Source: JASHPR01 sp963778075
Lineage (GTDB): Bacteria; Actinomycetota; Actinomycetes; Streptosporangiales; Streptosporangiaceae
Reading direction: 5' to 3'
Length of the DNA stretch: 64,000 nt
Assembly (NCBI GenBank): GCA_963778075.1
Contig: CAVZTJ010000001.1
Location: forward strand, 434,001-498,000
Shown here: piece after piece, positions 36,897-44,302 of the stretch
Layout: each line of letters begins with the position of its first letter
How positions within the stretch are numbered: the stretch's first letter is position 1
Notes under the pieces: generated by a model
The model's input: only the letters and a program-made list of their open reading frames with translations
What the model was told of the DNA's origin: nothing
The model's database searches: none
Program-made: the position numbers and the translations under genes

Positions 36897-37547
36897 CCTC
36901 TGGTCTCCCGCACGGCCCCGGGCCTGGTGATCGTCTCGGTGGCGTACCGGCTCGCGCCCGAGCATCCCTTCCCCGCCGGGGTCGAGGATTGCTACGCCGC
37001 TCTGGCCTGGACCGCCGAGCATGCCACGGAGCTCGGGATCGACGCGCTGCGGCTGGTCGTCGGCGGCGGCAACGTGCAGGCGGTACTCGACCTGGACGCG
37101 CCGGCCGCGGTTGCCACCACCCGGCTGCTGGTCGACTCGTCCTGGCTGGTGGTCACCCGCGGCAGTGAGCAGAACCTGTTCAGCATGCTGGAGACGATCC
37201 GGACGTTCACCGCACTGCAGCTCGAGCAGAACGGCGACGGACCAGCGGCCAGGCGGCGGCACGCGCTGCACTTCGCCGCGCTCGCGACGGGCAGCGAGCA
37301 GGGACTGGCCGGGCCGGACGCACCCGTGGCACATCGGCATGTCGGATGCGTCCGTCACCGTGCAGATGGCCGAGCTTGTCCGGCCAGCCGCCAGCTCCCC
37401 GGGCACGATCGCCCAGGGCCTGGCCGTGCTGTCCGGTCCCGGAACCGTGTGGCTGCAGTCGATGCCGCTGCTCGCCGGTCCGCACCGCCCGTTTGCAGTC
37501 CGCGACGCACTTACGCAGTCAAGCCAAGAGCGAGGGAAACCAGGAAC
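36894..37547 (+). pseudogene. Mosaic of three gene fragments (alpha/beta hydrolase, LuxR-type regulator, AIM24-like)
   Basis: An ATG overlapping the cyclase stop begins MTSGLP. From about 36925 one frame reads VSVAYRLAPEHPFPAGVEDC, the HSL-type alpha/beta hydrolase block, and stops matching around 37070. The same frame then reads a LuxR/NTPase-like helical piece (RLLVDSSWLVV, LFSMLETIRTFTALQLE, RRRHALHFAALATG). From about 37325 a different frame gives VQMAELVRPAAS and GPGTVWLQSMPL, resembling the end of an AIM24/DUF124 protein. Three unrelated gene pieces lie in 650 bases, each missing most of its gene. Confidence 0.6.
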
Positions 37548-38342
37548 ATGAGCCGTAACGCAGTCCGCCCGCGTGGTCTAGCGGGCACAGCCGCCGTGGT
37601 CGTGATCGCGGCGGGATTGGCCGTAGCCGGGTGCGGGGGGTCATCCAGTTCGGGCACGGCGGCCGGAGGCAACGCTGCCAGCAAGTCACCCGCCGCCTCT
37701 CACAGCACCGGCTCGAGCGGCTCGACGTCGGCAACCACCACGGCCGCGGTGCCGTTCCCGGTCGGGGTCGGCGACATCTGGCGGTACCGGACCACCGATG
37801 GCAGGACGGTCAACAGGATCATCGCGGTGACGCCGGCATCCGGCGGCCAGCAGGTGACGATGCGCACTGCCATCACCAACCTGGGTTCGACCACGCACGA
37901 CACCGCGTACTACGTGGTCAACTCGGATGGCTCGATCTCGCTGCCGTTCAGCCAGTTCGACACCAGCAGCTCGGGGGCCTCGGTCAAGCTCATCTCGGGC
38001 AGCATCTTCTGGCCGCCTGCTGACCAGCTTTCGTCCGGCAAGGCTTACCACGACGCGCTGAAGCTCGAGTTCAGCGAAGACGGCACGACGCAGAATGTCA
38101 CGGCGCACGTGACCGTGCGCGGCGCCGGCACCCATAGCGTCACTGTTCCTGCTGGCACCTACAACGCCGGCGTAGTGAACATGACGATGGCCGAAACCAT
38201 CGAAGGCATCTCGGTGAGCAGCGTCGTAAGGACCTGGCTCGCTCCCGGCGTCGGGCCGGTAAAGAGCGAGGTGATCCTGCACGAGGGCGGCACCACTCAC
38301 GTCGCCGCCGAGAATCAGCTGGTCTCGTTCAAAGCCGGCTGA
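37548..38342 (+). CDS. Secreted lipoprotein, hypothetical
   Basis: 264 residues from ATG 37548 with CCAGGA upstream. The signal peptide is followed by a lipobox (LAVAGC, Cys near 29), a Ser/Thr/Gly-rich linker of about 35 residues, then a globular beta-rich domain: VGDIWRYRTTDGRTVNRII, HVTVRGAGTHSVTVPAGTYNA and VRTWLAPGVGPVKSEV. The last block resembles a repeated small domain in cell-wall-linked or outer lipoproteins. No family is named with confidence. The frame upstream is open by chance and belongs to the mosaic pseudogene. Confidence 0.75.
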   Translation: MSRNAVRPRGLAGTAAVVVIAAGLAVAGCGGSSSSGTAAGGNAASKSPAASHSTGSSGSTSATTTAAVPFPVGVGDIWRYRTTDGRTVNRIIAVTPASGGQQVTMRTAITNLGSTTHDTAYYVVNSDGSISLPFSQFDTSSSGASVKLISGSIFWPPADQLSSGKAYHDALKLEFSEDGTTQNVTAHVTVRGAGTHSVTVPAGTYNAGVVNMTMAETIEGISVSSVVRTWLAPGVGPVKSEVILHEGGTTHVAAENQLVSFKAG

Positions 38343-38359
38343 TCGCCGAACCAGGTCAA

Positions 38360-38396
38360 CGCGGGCCCGCGACGAGTCGCACGCTGCGGGCCCGCG
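38360..38396 (+). terminator. GC-rich hairpin after the lipoprotein gene
   Basis: CGCGGGCCCGC at 38360-38370 pairs with GCGGGCCCGCG at 38386-38396 (11-bp perfect stem, 15-base loop), 18 bases after the stop. No T-run follows, which is normal for many actinobacterial terminators. Not proven. Confidence 0.6.
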
Positions 38397-38429
38397 CGAG
38401 CGCCGGAGGCCTATCCATCCGCCGTGCGC

Positions 38430-38717
38430 TCAGAACCTATTGACCTGGATATTGCCATCGCCAACCTGCACTCCTTTGGAGCCTGTGATCGTCACGTCGT
38501 ACTTGCCGGTGCGTGCGCCGGCCCCGTCGACCAGCTCCATCAAGGCCTTGGCGGCAGCTACCAGGTCGGCATCGCTGGCCGCACCAGCATCGGTGAGCTT
38601 TCCGGTGAGGACCGACTCCCACCTCTGCGGGGCACCCTCGTGCCGTTCCAGGGCCAGTTCGCCATCAGGCCGCTGTTCGATGGGCGTGCGCTGTCGGCAG
38701 CGGCGCAGGGGCCCAAA
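38430..38717 (-). pseudogene. N-terminally truncated protein with a RHIM-like amyloid motif
   Basis: The frame, ending at 38430, reads RPDGELALERHEGAPQRWES, then LTDAGAASDADLVAAAKALMELVD, and the C-terminal GKYDVTITGSKGVQVGDGNI followed by QVNRF. The G-x-Q-x-G-[DN]-x-N motif with flanking beta strand is the RHIM-like amyloid signalling sequence carried by many small helical actinobacterial proteins. The first about 50 residues of such proteins are missing: the frame runs without a usable start into the WhiB stop at 38719, only two bases away. Possibly the remnant of a two-part amyloid-signalling protein. Confidence 0.6.
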
Positions 38718-38718
38718 T

Positions 38719-39489
38719 TCAGGATGATATCTGCTGATACAGTTCCGCCTTCGCGGGCTGCGCCCCGCTGAGGCGTGACATGTAGTGCAGAGCACTCAGG
38801 TGGTTGGCCAGCTCGCGTGCTGCATGGTCAGCATTGCCGGTGCGCAGGTGCGCCAGCAGACGGCGTTGTGCGCTAACGATCATCCCGTTCGCCCCCGGCC
38901 CGACGGCGGTCATCAGGTCACGCATAAATCCGGCGGCGCCGTCCGGTGCCCGGTCGCCGGTCACCTCGGCCAGCAGGCGGAAGGTTCCCGCGTACGCCGC
39001 GGCCTTTCGCCCCCATCCCGGCTGGGACGGCATCCGGGACGCTTCTTCGACACTGTCGCTCAGATTTTGCAGTGCCGCCGCCGTCATCCGGCCGAAAGCG
39101 CTCCGGGCCGCTCTGACCTGGCCCTCGATCAGCTCACCCGGCCAGGCCGCGCTGGCCAGCGGGGCTGGCCCGTCCGGTGTTTGGGTCGGCCGCTCCCCCG
39201 GGCCCGCCGGCGCGGGCCTCCGGCGCTCCTCTTCGGTGAGGCCGCCCCAGATCCCGTCCGCCTGGCCGATACGCAACGCAAATGCCAGGCAGTCCCGCCG
39301 GACCGGGCAGGGCGCACAGATGGCCTTGGCGCTCTCGACCTGCCCCAGCGACTTGCCGGAGCCCGACACTGGAAAGAACAGGTCCGGGTCGGTGTCCTGG
39401 CACGCCGCCGCTGACCGCCAGTCTTCCCCACGCGCCAGGCCGGTCACCCGCGGCTGGCTGGCGTCCCCAGTGAGCAGGATGGCTTCCAC
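38719..39489 (-). CDS. WhiB-type iron-sulfur regulator with an extra C-terminal helical domain
   Basis: 256 residues from GTG 39489, three bases downstream of the preceding gene's stop and with GGGAG upstream. The N-terminal part has the four Cys of the Wbl family: CQDTDPDLFF, then CAPCPVRRDC, followed by GIWGGLTEEERRR (the GIWGG turn and DNA-binding tail), about residues 27-90. A linker and then 130 residues of helices follow, ending AQRRLLAHLRTGNADHAARE, resembling the C-terminal FCD effector domain of GntR proteins. Canonical WhiB proteins stop soon after the GIWGG tail, so a Fe-S sensor fused to a ligand-binding domain is suggested. Confidence 0.82.
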   Translation of the reverse strand: MEAILLTGDASQPRVTGLARGEDWRSAAACQDTDPDLFFPVSGSGKSLGQVESAKAICAPCPVRRDCLAFALRIGQADGIWGGLTEEERRRPAPAGPGERPTQTPDGPAPLASAAWPGELIEGQVRAARSAFGRMTAAALQNLSDSVEEASRMPSQPGWGRKAAAYAGTFRLLAEVTGDRAPDGAAGFMRDLMTAVGPGANGMIVSAQRRLLAHLRTGNADHAARELANHLSALHYMSRLSGAQPAKAELYQQISS

Positions 39490-39491
39490 GG

Positions 39492-39728
39492 TCAGCTCCC
39501 AACCGGATTGCTGGTCGACGTGGCCCTCAGGTACCCCTCCCGGCACAGCAGGGTCTGCAGCCTTTCCAGCCGGACGACCAGAGCCGCGGTCTCCTCGAGG
39601 ACCTCGTCCCGCACCTGCGAACCCAGTGGCGTGTCGCCGATGTGGGCCAGCGCTGTGTCCATCGCGTCCCTGGCCCGGCGCAGCAAAAGCGTGGCAGGCG
39701 CGCCGCTCGCTCCGCGGATTTCATGCAT
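39492..39728 (-). CDS. Small helical protein upstream of WhiB, hypothetical
   Basis: 78 residues from ATG 39728 (MHEIRGASGAP). Predicted as a helical hairpin: LLLRRARDAMDTALAHIGDT and EETAALVVRLERLQTLLC. Its stop lies three bases before the GTG of the WhiB gene, so the two are co-transcribed and probably act together. No family recognised. Confidence 0.6.
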   Translation of the reverse strand: MHEIRGASGAPATLLLRRARDAMDTALAHIGDTPLGSQVRDEVLEETAALVVRLERLQTLLCREGYLRATSTSNPVGS

Positions 39729-40292
39729 ATTTGTCACTTCTGTAAGCCTTTCGTCTCCTCCGCACCTCATAACTAATGCAGTGTCGTGCGCAGCAGGGTG
39801 AACTGGGATCACACGGTCTGGGTGATTCCGAGTCGCCTGCCCTCATCCGTATCGCTTGCCCATCCACGGTCGCGCACGGAGCCGTGCCACCACACCCGTA
39901 AAGACCCGTGCCGACACCCTGGTTCACCCCCAAGGACCGCCCGCCGCCTTCGTCACCGCCCGCCGCCTTCGTCACCGCCCGCCGCCTTCGTCACCGCCCG
40001 CCGCCTTCGTCACCGCCCGCCGGCCGGGGCGGGCACCAGCCAGTTCTTTACCGGGAGCATCCGCGATGAAAAGGTTTCGGCCAGACCAGCACGCAATCGA
40101 CCCGTTCCGGCAAGTCGTCGGAGAACGGCTCGAGCCGAATGGCCACCCGGGGCCTCTATCGCAGGGCCAGGGATGAGACCAGGGTCTTTCGCCGGTGTGA
40201 AACGGCCACCCGTGACGCAATCGTGGATGCCGTAACAAAACCTGTGGCGCACTGCGGGACGACCCGGGCGGCCGCCCCGGGAGGAGGAACCT
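39729..40292. other. Intergenic region with promoters for WhiB operon and arc remnant
   Basis: Contains the divergent promoter region of the small-protein/WhiB operon (reading left) and the leader of the condensed arginine-deiminase locus (reading right), which has a strong GGGAGGAGGAACCT ribosome site just before 40293. A 19-bp repeat occupies 39937-40022. Nothing else recognised as coding. Confidence 0.5.
39937..40022. repeat. 19-bp tandem repeat, 4.5 copies
   Basis: Four perfect copies of CCGCCCGCCGCCTTCGTCA (39937-39955, 39956-39974, 39975-39993, 39994-40012) and a partial fifth. The period is not a multiple of three, so a coding reason is unlikely. It could be a variable-number repeat or a polymerase-slippage site. 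Confidence 0.9.
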
Positions 40293-40775
40293 ATGTCCGG
40301 CGCTGTCGGCGCCCGCCCGCCGGGTGGGCAGCATCGGGAACCGGGGCTGACGCCAACGAAGGAGCAGCCGCAGGCCGGCGCGCTCGGCCTGACGTCGGCG
40401 ACCGGGCTGGTCATCGGCACCGTCATCGGGGGCGGGGTGTTCACGATGCCGGCGGTGCTCGCGGGCGCGGGCACGTGCCTCGCTGCTCGGCACCGGCGCC
40501 GCCGCCGTCGTGTACCTGGTGGCGTCGGCCGCGGTCATGGGCCTGGTGGCGCACCACTCGCTGGTGAACAACGGGGCACCGTTCGTCAACGCCTTCCAGA
40601 CGATCTTCCCGCACGGCACCTGGGCCGGGAAGCTGGTCGCCGCGCTGGCCGCGGTGTCCGGGTTCGGGGCGCTCATCGGCTGGACCCTGGTCATCGCCGA
40701 GGTGTCCCGGGCACCGGCGAACGACGGCCTGTTCCCGCGGCCGTTCGCCTGGGCCGACCGCAGGGACACCGCCTG
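40293..40775 (+). pseudogene. arcD: Arginine/ornithine antiporter ArcD-like permease, internally deleted
   Basis: ATG 40293 has a strong Shine-Dalgarno (GGAGGAGG). The start is an APC permease helix 1: LGLTSATGLVIGTVIGGGVFTMP. At about 40485 the frame changes to LGTGAAAVVYLVASAAVMGLVAHH, followed by SLVNNGAPFVNAFQTIFPHG, a permease helix 7/8 area, and ANDGLFPRPFAWADRRDTA. Roughly 200 residues between helix 1 and helix 7 are missing, as is the C-terminal part. The arc neighbours downstream support the ArcD reading. Confidence 0.65.
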
Positions 40776-40872
40776 CGGGAGAACCTGCACATCCGCGCCG
40801 TGTACAACTATCACCCGCTGTTCGCCGATGGCGGCTTCGTCACCTACTACGGCGATGACGACGCCAATCACG
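40776..40872 (+). pseudogene. arcA: Arginine deiminase fragment
   Basis: RENLHIRAVYNYHPLFADGG and FVTYYGDDDANHA match the core region of bacterial arginine deiminase (EC 3.5.3.6), immediately after its N-terminal third. About 32 residues only. It is fused at both ends to other arc gene pieces, in the operon order arcD-arcA-(arcB)-arcC. Confidence 0.65.
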
Positions 40873-41219
40873 CGGGCGGCGGCGGCATCCCCGTGGTGGC
40901 GGACGCCTCGGGCGCGCTGCGCGGCGTCGAAGCCGTCGTGGACAAGGACCTGACCGCAGCGCTGCTGGCCGAAGCTGTGAACGCCGATGCCCTGCTGCTG
41001 CTGACAGACGTCGACGCCGTGATCGACGGCTTCGGCACCCCGGACGCGCGCCCTGTCTCTCACGCCACACCTGCGGAACTACGGGCCCGCTCGTTCCCGG
41101 CCGGCTCGATGGGCGCGAAGGTGGAGGCGGCCTGCCGGTTCGTGGAGGCGACCGACAAGATGGCGGCGATCGGCCGCCTCGACGCCGCCGCGGCGCTGCT
41201 CCCCCCGCCCACCAGATGA
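40873..41219 (+). pseudogene. arcC: Carbamate kinase C-terminal fragment
   Basis: GGGGIPVVADASGALRGVEA, VVDKDLTAALLAEAVNADAL and LLLLTDVDAVIDGFGTPDA are the C-terminal half of carbamate kinase (EC 2.7.2.2), the ATP-forming step of the arginine deiminase pathway. It continues to SMGAKVEAACRFVEAT and a normal stop at 41219. The N-terminal substrate-binding half is absent; the junction with the deiminase piece is around 40872. Confidence 0.7.
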
Positions 41220-41224
41220 GCACC

Positions 41225-41345
41225 TCCGCGGGCTGCCCGCGCTCAAGCGGCAGGAGCTGATGGGGGCGGCCGGCGGCAAGCAGCGCCGCCGGCATCCGGA
41301 GCGTGTGCGCCACCACCACGTTGTCGTCGGCCATCCCGTGGGGGC
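41225..41345 (-). pseudogene. S9 family peptidase C-terminal fragment
   Basis: A minus-strand piece reads HGMADDNVVVAHTLRMPAAL then LAAGRPHQLLPL. This matches the C-terminal catalytic Asp/His stretch of S9 (dipeptidyl-peptidase IV-like) peptidases. About 35 residues survive, with no start, stop or other catalytic block recognisable, in the gap between the arc remnant and the TetR gene. Confidence 0.5.
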
Positions 41346-41430
41346 GGCCCCGGCATCACATTGGCACGCGGCCCTACAGCCACGCGACACGTTAATCCGG
41401 TCACAGGACGGGGCCAGGTTAACGGCGAGC

Positions 41431-42003
41431 TCAGGTCGGCTGGCTGATGGCCCGCCAGCAAGCGCGGGCGATCTCGTTGAGTTGTTCGTCGGTCAGCTTG
41501 GTTTCGTCTGCTGCGAGCCGTGTGGCGGGGCTGACCCCGAGGTCGTAGATGACCTCCAGTGGCAGTGGCAGCAGCCGGGCGGCGACATCGGGCTTGGCCG
41601 TCTGCGCCGCGAGCGGGTCACCGGTGGCGATCGCCGCTTGGTGCGCGGCGCTGCGATAGGGCGACTGGTCGACCTGCAGCAGGAAGCGCGCGTGATCGGG
41701 GTTCTCTTTGAGGTGGCGGTAGGCGGCCAGCCAGATGATGCGAAACTGCTCGCCTGCCTCCAGGCCCTCATCGATGCCGTCCGCGGCGGCCGCAGCGGCA
41801 GCGCCAAGCTGCGCCTTGGTCTCGCAGTAAGCCGCGAGTACCAGTTCGTCCTTGGAGGCGTAGTGGGTGTAGGCGGTGCCGGTCGCTACGCCGGCCTGGC
41901 TGGCGACGGCGCTCATCGACGCGCCATGGAAGCCATGGCGCGCTACAAGCGCGCGCAGTGCGCTGCGCACCGCGGCGGCGCGGTCCAACGCCGGGGCCGT
42001 CAT
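41431..42003 (-). CDS. TetR family transcriptional regulator
   Basis: 190 residues from ATG 42003. N-terminal HTH: AAAVRSALRALVARHGFHGASM, with MSAVASQAGVATGTAYTHYAS carrying the TetR recognition helix. The helical C-terminal ligand domain is without named family. Its start overlaps the SDR stop (ATGA), so the regulator is translated from the same mRNA as the SDR. A 16-bp imperfect palindrome GAATGA-N4-TCATTC lies upstream of the operon and is the natural operator candidate. Confidence 0.9.
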   Translation of the reverse strand: MTAPALDRAAAVRSALRALVARHGFHGASMSAVASQAGVATGTAYTHYASKDELVLAAYCETKAQLGAAAAAAADGIDEGLEAGEQFRIIWLAAYRHLKENPDHARFLLQVDQSPYRSAAHQAAIATGDPLAAQTAKPDVAARLLPLPLEVIYDLGVSPATRLAADETKLTDEQLNEIARACWRAISQPT

Positions 42004-42935
42004 GCTGCCGCCGCACGCAGGTCGATTGCCACCCCGGTCTCGCGCTCGGATACCTCCCACAACGCTGCGATCGCCTTATCCATGCCGAGCCTGCGCAGGA
42101 TCGGCTTGCGCACTGGCGGGCCGCTGTTGACGAACCGCGGGCCGTAGAACTCGCCGCCCTTCGCACCTGGGTCAGTCGCCGCGCGCAGCTGCGACAGCGC
42201 TCCGCCGGCCGCGGACGTCCCGGTACGGCGGGAGAGGGAGAGGAAGAACCTCTGGCTCACGCCGCTGTCGCTGTCCCGTACGCTGACCGCCTGCAAGTCG
42301 GTGTTCGACAGCCCTGGATGCGCGATCAGGCTGGCCGTGCTCGCGCCGGCCTTATCCAGCTCGCGCTGAAGCCCCAGGCCGAAGTGGAAGTTCGCGAGCT
42401 TGGCCTGGCCGTAGGCGCGCCATGGCCGGTAGCGGCCGCGAAGGTGCGGGTTGGCCGGGTCGACGGCACGGCCCATGTGATGGGCCGTACTGGTCACGGT
42501 CACGATCCGCGCGCCACGGGTAGACAGCAGCGCGGGCAGCAGGAGTGTTGTCAGCGACCAGTGCCCCAGATGATCCACGCCGAACTGCATCTCGAAGCCG
42601 TCGACGGTCTTGGCCTCAGAGATTCCCATCACACCGGCATTGTTGATGAGCAGGTCGATGTTCTTGTGCGCAGCGATGATCTGACCGGCCGCGGCACGCA
42701 CCGACGCCTGCGAAGCGAGGTCGAGCGCCACCAGCTCCAGGGAGGCGTCCGGCGCGCCGGTGCGGATGTCCTTGAGCGCAGCCTGCGCCTTCTCCTGGTT
42801 GCGCACCGCCATCACGACGTGTGCGCCCTTCACCGCCAGCTGACGCGCCGTCTCCAGTCCCAGCCCGCCGTTGGCGCCGGTTACGACGGCTGTGCGGCCG
42901 TGCTGGTCAGGGATGTCTGCTACGTTCCAGCCCAC
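42000..42935 (-). CDS. SDR family oxidoreductase (retinol dehydrogenase-like)
   Basis: About 311 residues. VTGANGGLGLETARQLA is the TGxxxGxG cofactor motif, DLASQASVRAA a typical dinucleotide-adjacent block, and NNAGVM the NAG motif. The catalytic Tyr-Lys occurs in RAYGQAKLANFHFG. The C-terminal extension (RKPILRRLGMDKAIAALWEV) fits the family of actinobacterial SDRs beside TetR genes. GTG 42935 has AAGGAG five bases upstream; GTG 42941 is also possible. First gene of the SDR-TetR operon, probably controlled by the downstream-encoded repressor. Confidence 0.9.
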   Translation of the reverse strand: MGWNVADIPDQHGRTAVVTGANGGLGLETARQLAVKGAHVVMAVRNQEKAQAALKDIRTGAPDASLELVALDLASQASVRAAAGQIIAAHKNIDLLINNAGVMGISEAKTVDGFEMQFGVDHLGHWSLTTLLLPALLSTRGARIVTVTSTAHHMGRAVDPANPHLRGRYRPWRAYGQAKLANFHFGLGLQRELDKAGASTASLIAHPGLSNTDLQAVSVRDSDSGVSQRFFLSLSRRTGTSAAGGALSQLRAATDPGAKGGEFYGPRFVNSGPPVRKPILRRLGMDKAIAALWEVSERETGVAIDLRAAAA

Positions 42936-42946
42936 GGTCACTCCTT

Positions 42947-42962
42947 GAATGAATGTTCATTC
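42947..42962. promoter_or_regulatory. Candidate TetR operator
   Basis: GAATGAATGTTCATTC on plus, that is GAATGA-N4-TCATTC, a 16-bp inverted repeat immediately upstream of the SDR-TetR operon's translation start. Classic position for TetR-type autorepression, but untested. Confidence 0.65.
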
Positions 42963-43390
42963 GGGCAGAATTACTATACTGCGTGCCCTTGGCGACCGCG
43001 CCTCGTCATCGCACAAGTCCCGGCCGCTAATGTCGCACGCCTCATCCGGTCAAGCCCGACACCTGGCAGCCCGGATGGGCCCCGGATCTGCCCACGCACC
43101 ATTAGCGTGGATGGCACCATCGCTGTCGCTAGAGCGACAGTATTCTTCCGTTGATCATGACTGGTGCGGGTTTTTCCGCGGGTTTTCTGGAGCTTGCGGG
43201 TTTTCGGGCGGCCGATGTGGATTTCGGCTGCCATATGCTTTTGTTTTCGGGCGGGCATTACCTGCTGGCTGCACCCACGGCTACTCGGCGCCGTCCTCGT
43301 CTTCGTGCCATCTAAGGCCACCTGACTTATCCCGAAGGTGGCAGCCAAGACTAACGCAGCGATCGAACCTGAACGGCGGGCATTTGAATA
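42963..43390. other. Intergenic region with palindrome and T/G-rich segments
   Basis: About 430 bases with no recognised gene. Contains the palindrome at 43123-43140. Between 43165 and 43215 there are three GCGGGTTTT-like repeats in an unusually T-rich stretch. It may be promoter region for neither neighbour, since both adjacent genes end or start elsewhere. Confidence 0.4.
43123..43140. promoter_or_regulatory. 18-bp palindrome CTGTCGC-TAGA-GCGACAG
   Basis: Perfect 7-bp arms with a four-base spacer, unconnected to any gene start I can identify. Could be an operator left behind by a lost gene or a small terminator-like hairpin. Only the sequence supports it. Confidence 0.45.
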
Positions 43391-44254
43391 TCAGGGCTGT
43401 GGCTGGTTCACGTCGAGCGGGACGGACTCCGCGCTGATCACCGCCAGGGACGTCGGTTCGGGAGAGGTGATCGCGTTCAGGCTCCAGTCGGTCAGCACCC
43501 GCAGCCGGGTGCCGGACATGGAGAACAGGTGATATCCGCGGGTGACGGCGTTTGCGGCCAGCCCGGACAGCGGGATGTGCAGCGGGTTGGCGGCGGCAGC
43601 CAGGCCACCGAGGTCGACCAGGAAGTCCAGATCGCGGTGCTGGTACGGCCGCGCGGTGCCCGGCCAGGCCGGGCAGCGACCGGGCCAGCCGGGTGGTCAG
43701 CAGCTGGCCGTGCGCGGCCACTTCGGTGCCGGTGTAGCCGGCGCCGACCACCACGAACGTGCAGCGCGCGGCCCGCTCTGCAGGGTCGGCGGCGACGGCG
43801 GCCAGCTCGAGCTGGCGGATGATCTGGTCGCCGAGGTAGGCGGCTTCACTGATGGTGCGGAACCGTGCGCGTAGTCGGTGATACCCGGGATCGGCAGCAG
43901 CTTGTTCACGCTGCCGGCGGTCAGGATGAGGCGGTCGTAGCCGACCTCGCCGGATGTGCCCTCCGGGCCTGCCCAGCTGACCGTCTTGTGGCCCGGATCG
44001 ACATGGTTCACCGTGCCGAGCACGAACCGGGTTTTGCGCAGCCGCCGGAGCAGCGAGACCCGGATATGCGCCGAATCCACCAGCCCGCCGGTCACCTGTG
44101 GCATCAGCGGCAGGTAGAGGAAGTAGTCGGTCGAGTTGATCACGACGATCTCGGTCGTGGCGCCGATCAGCCGGGAGAGGTCCCGCGCAGCGTTGAAGCC
44201 GGCGAAACCCGCCCCGACGATCACCACAGTGCTCTTCTTATGCCGATCCGCCAC
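43391..44254 (-). pseudogene. Type II NADH dehydrogenase-like flavoprotein missing its middle
   Basis: GTG 44254 (GGAGGAG upstream) starts KSTVVIVGAGFAGFNAARDL, the FAD-binding GxGxxG, followed by DYFLYLPLMPQVTGG and YDRLILTAGSVN. After about 43870 the frame slips. The NADH-binding GAGYTGTEVAAHGQLL appears in another frame, and near 43665 it jumps to YQHRDLDFLVDLGG. That skips the part between the second Rossmann motif and the C-terminal quinone-site/membrane region. The end, SLAVISAESVPLDVNQPQP, stops at 43391. Net length about 285 residues versus about 430 expected. Cannot be functional. Confidence 0.7.
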
Positions 44255-44302
44255 CGCGTGCTCCTCCACTGGTTAAGCCCCTGGGAGCTTTGGGATGCCC
44301 GT

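Noticed and set aside
36927..38342. A 471-residue protein including the lipoprotein
   Set aside because: It joins a hydrolase piece, a LuxR piece and the lipoprotein only because no stop intervenes; the lipoprotein has its own start and signal peptide.
39937..40022. CRISPR or attachment site
   Set aside because: Tandem copies without spacers and no integrase nearby.
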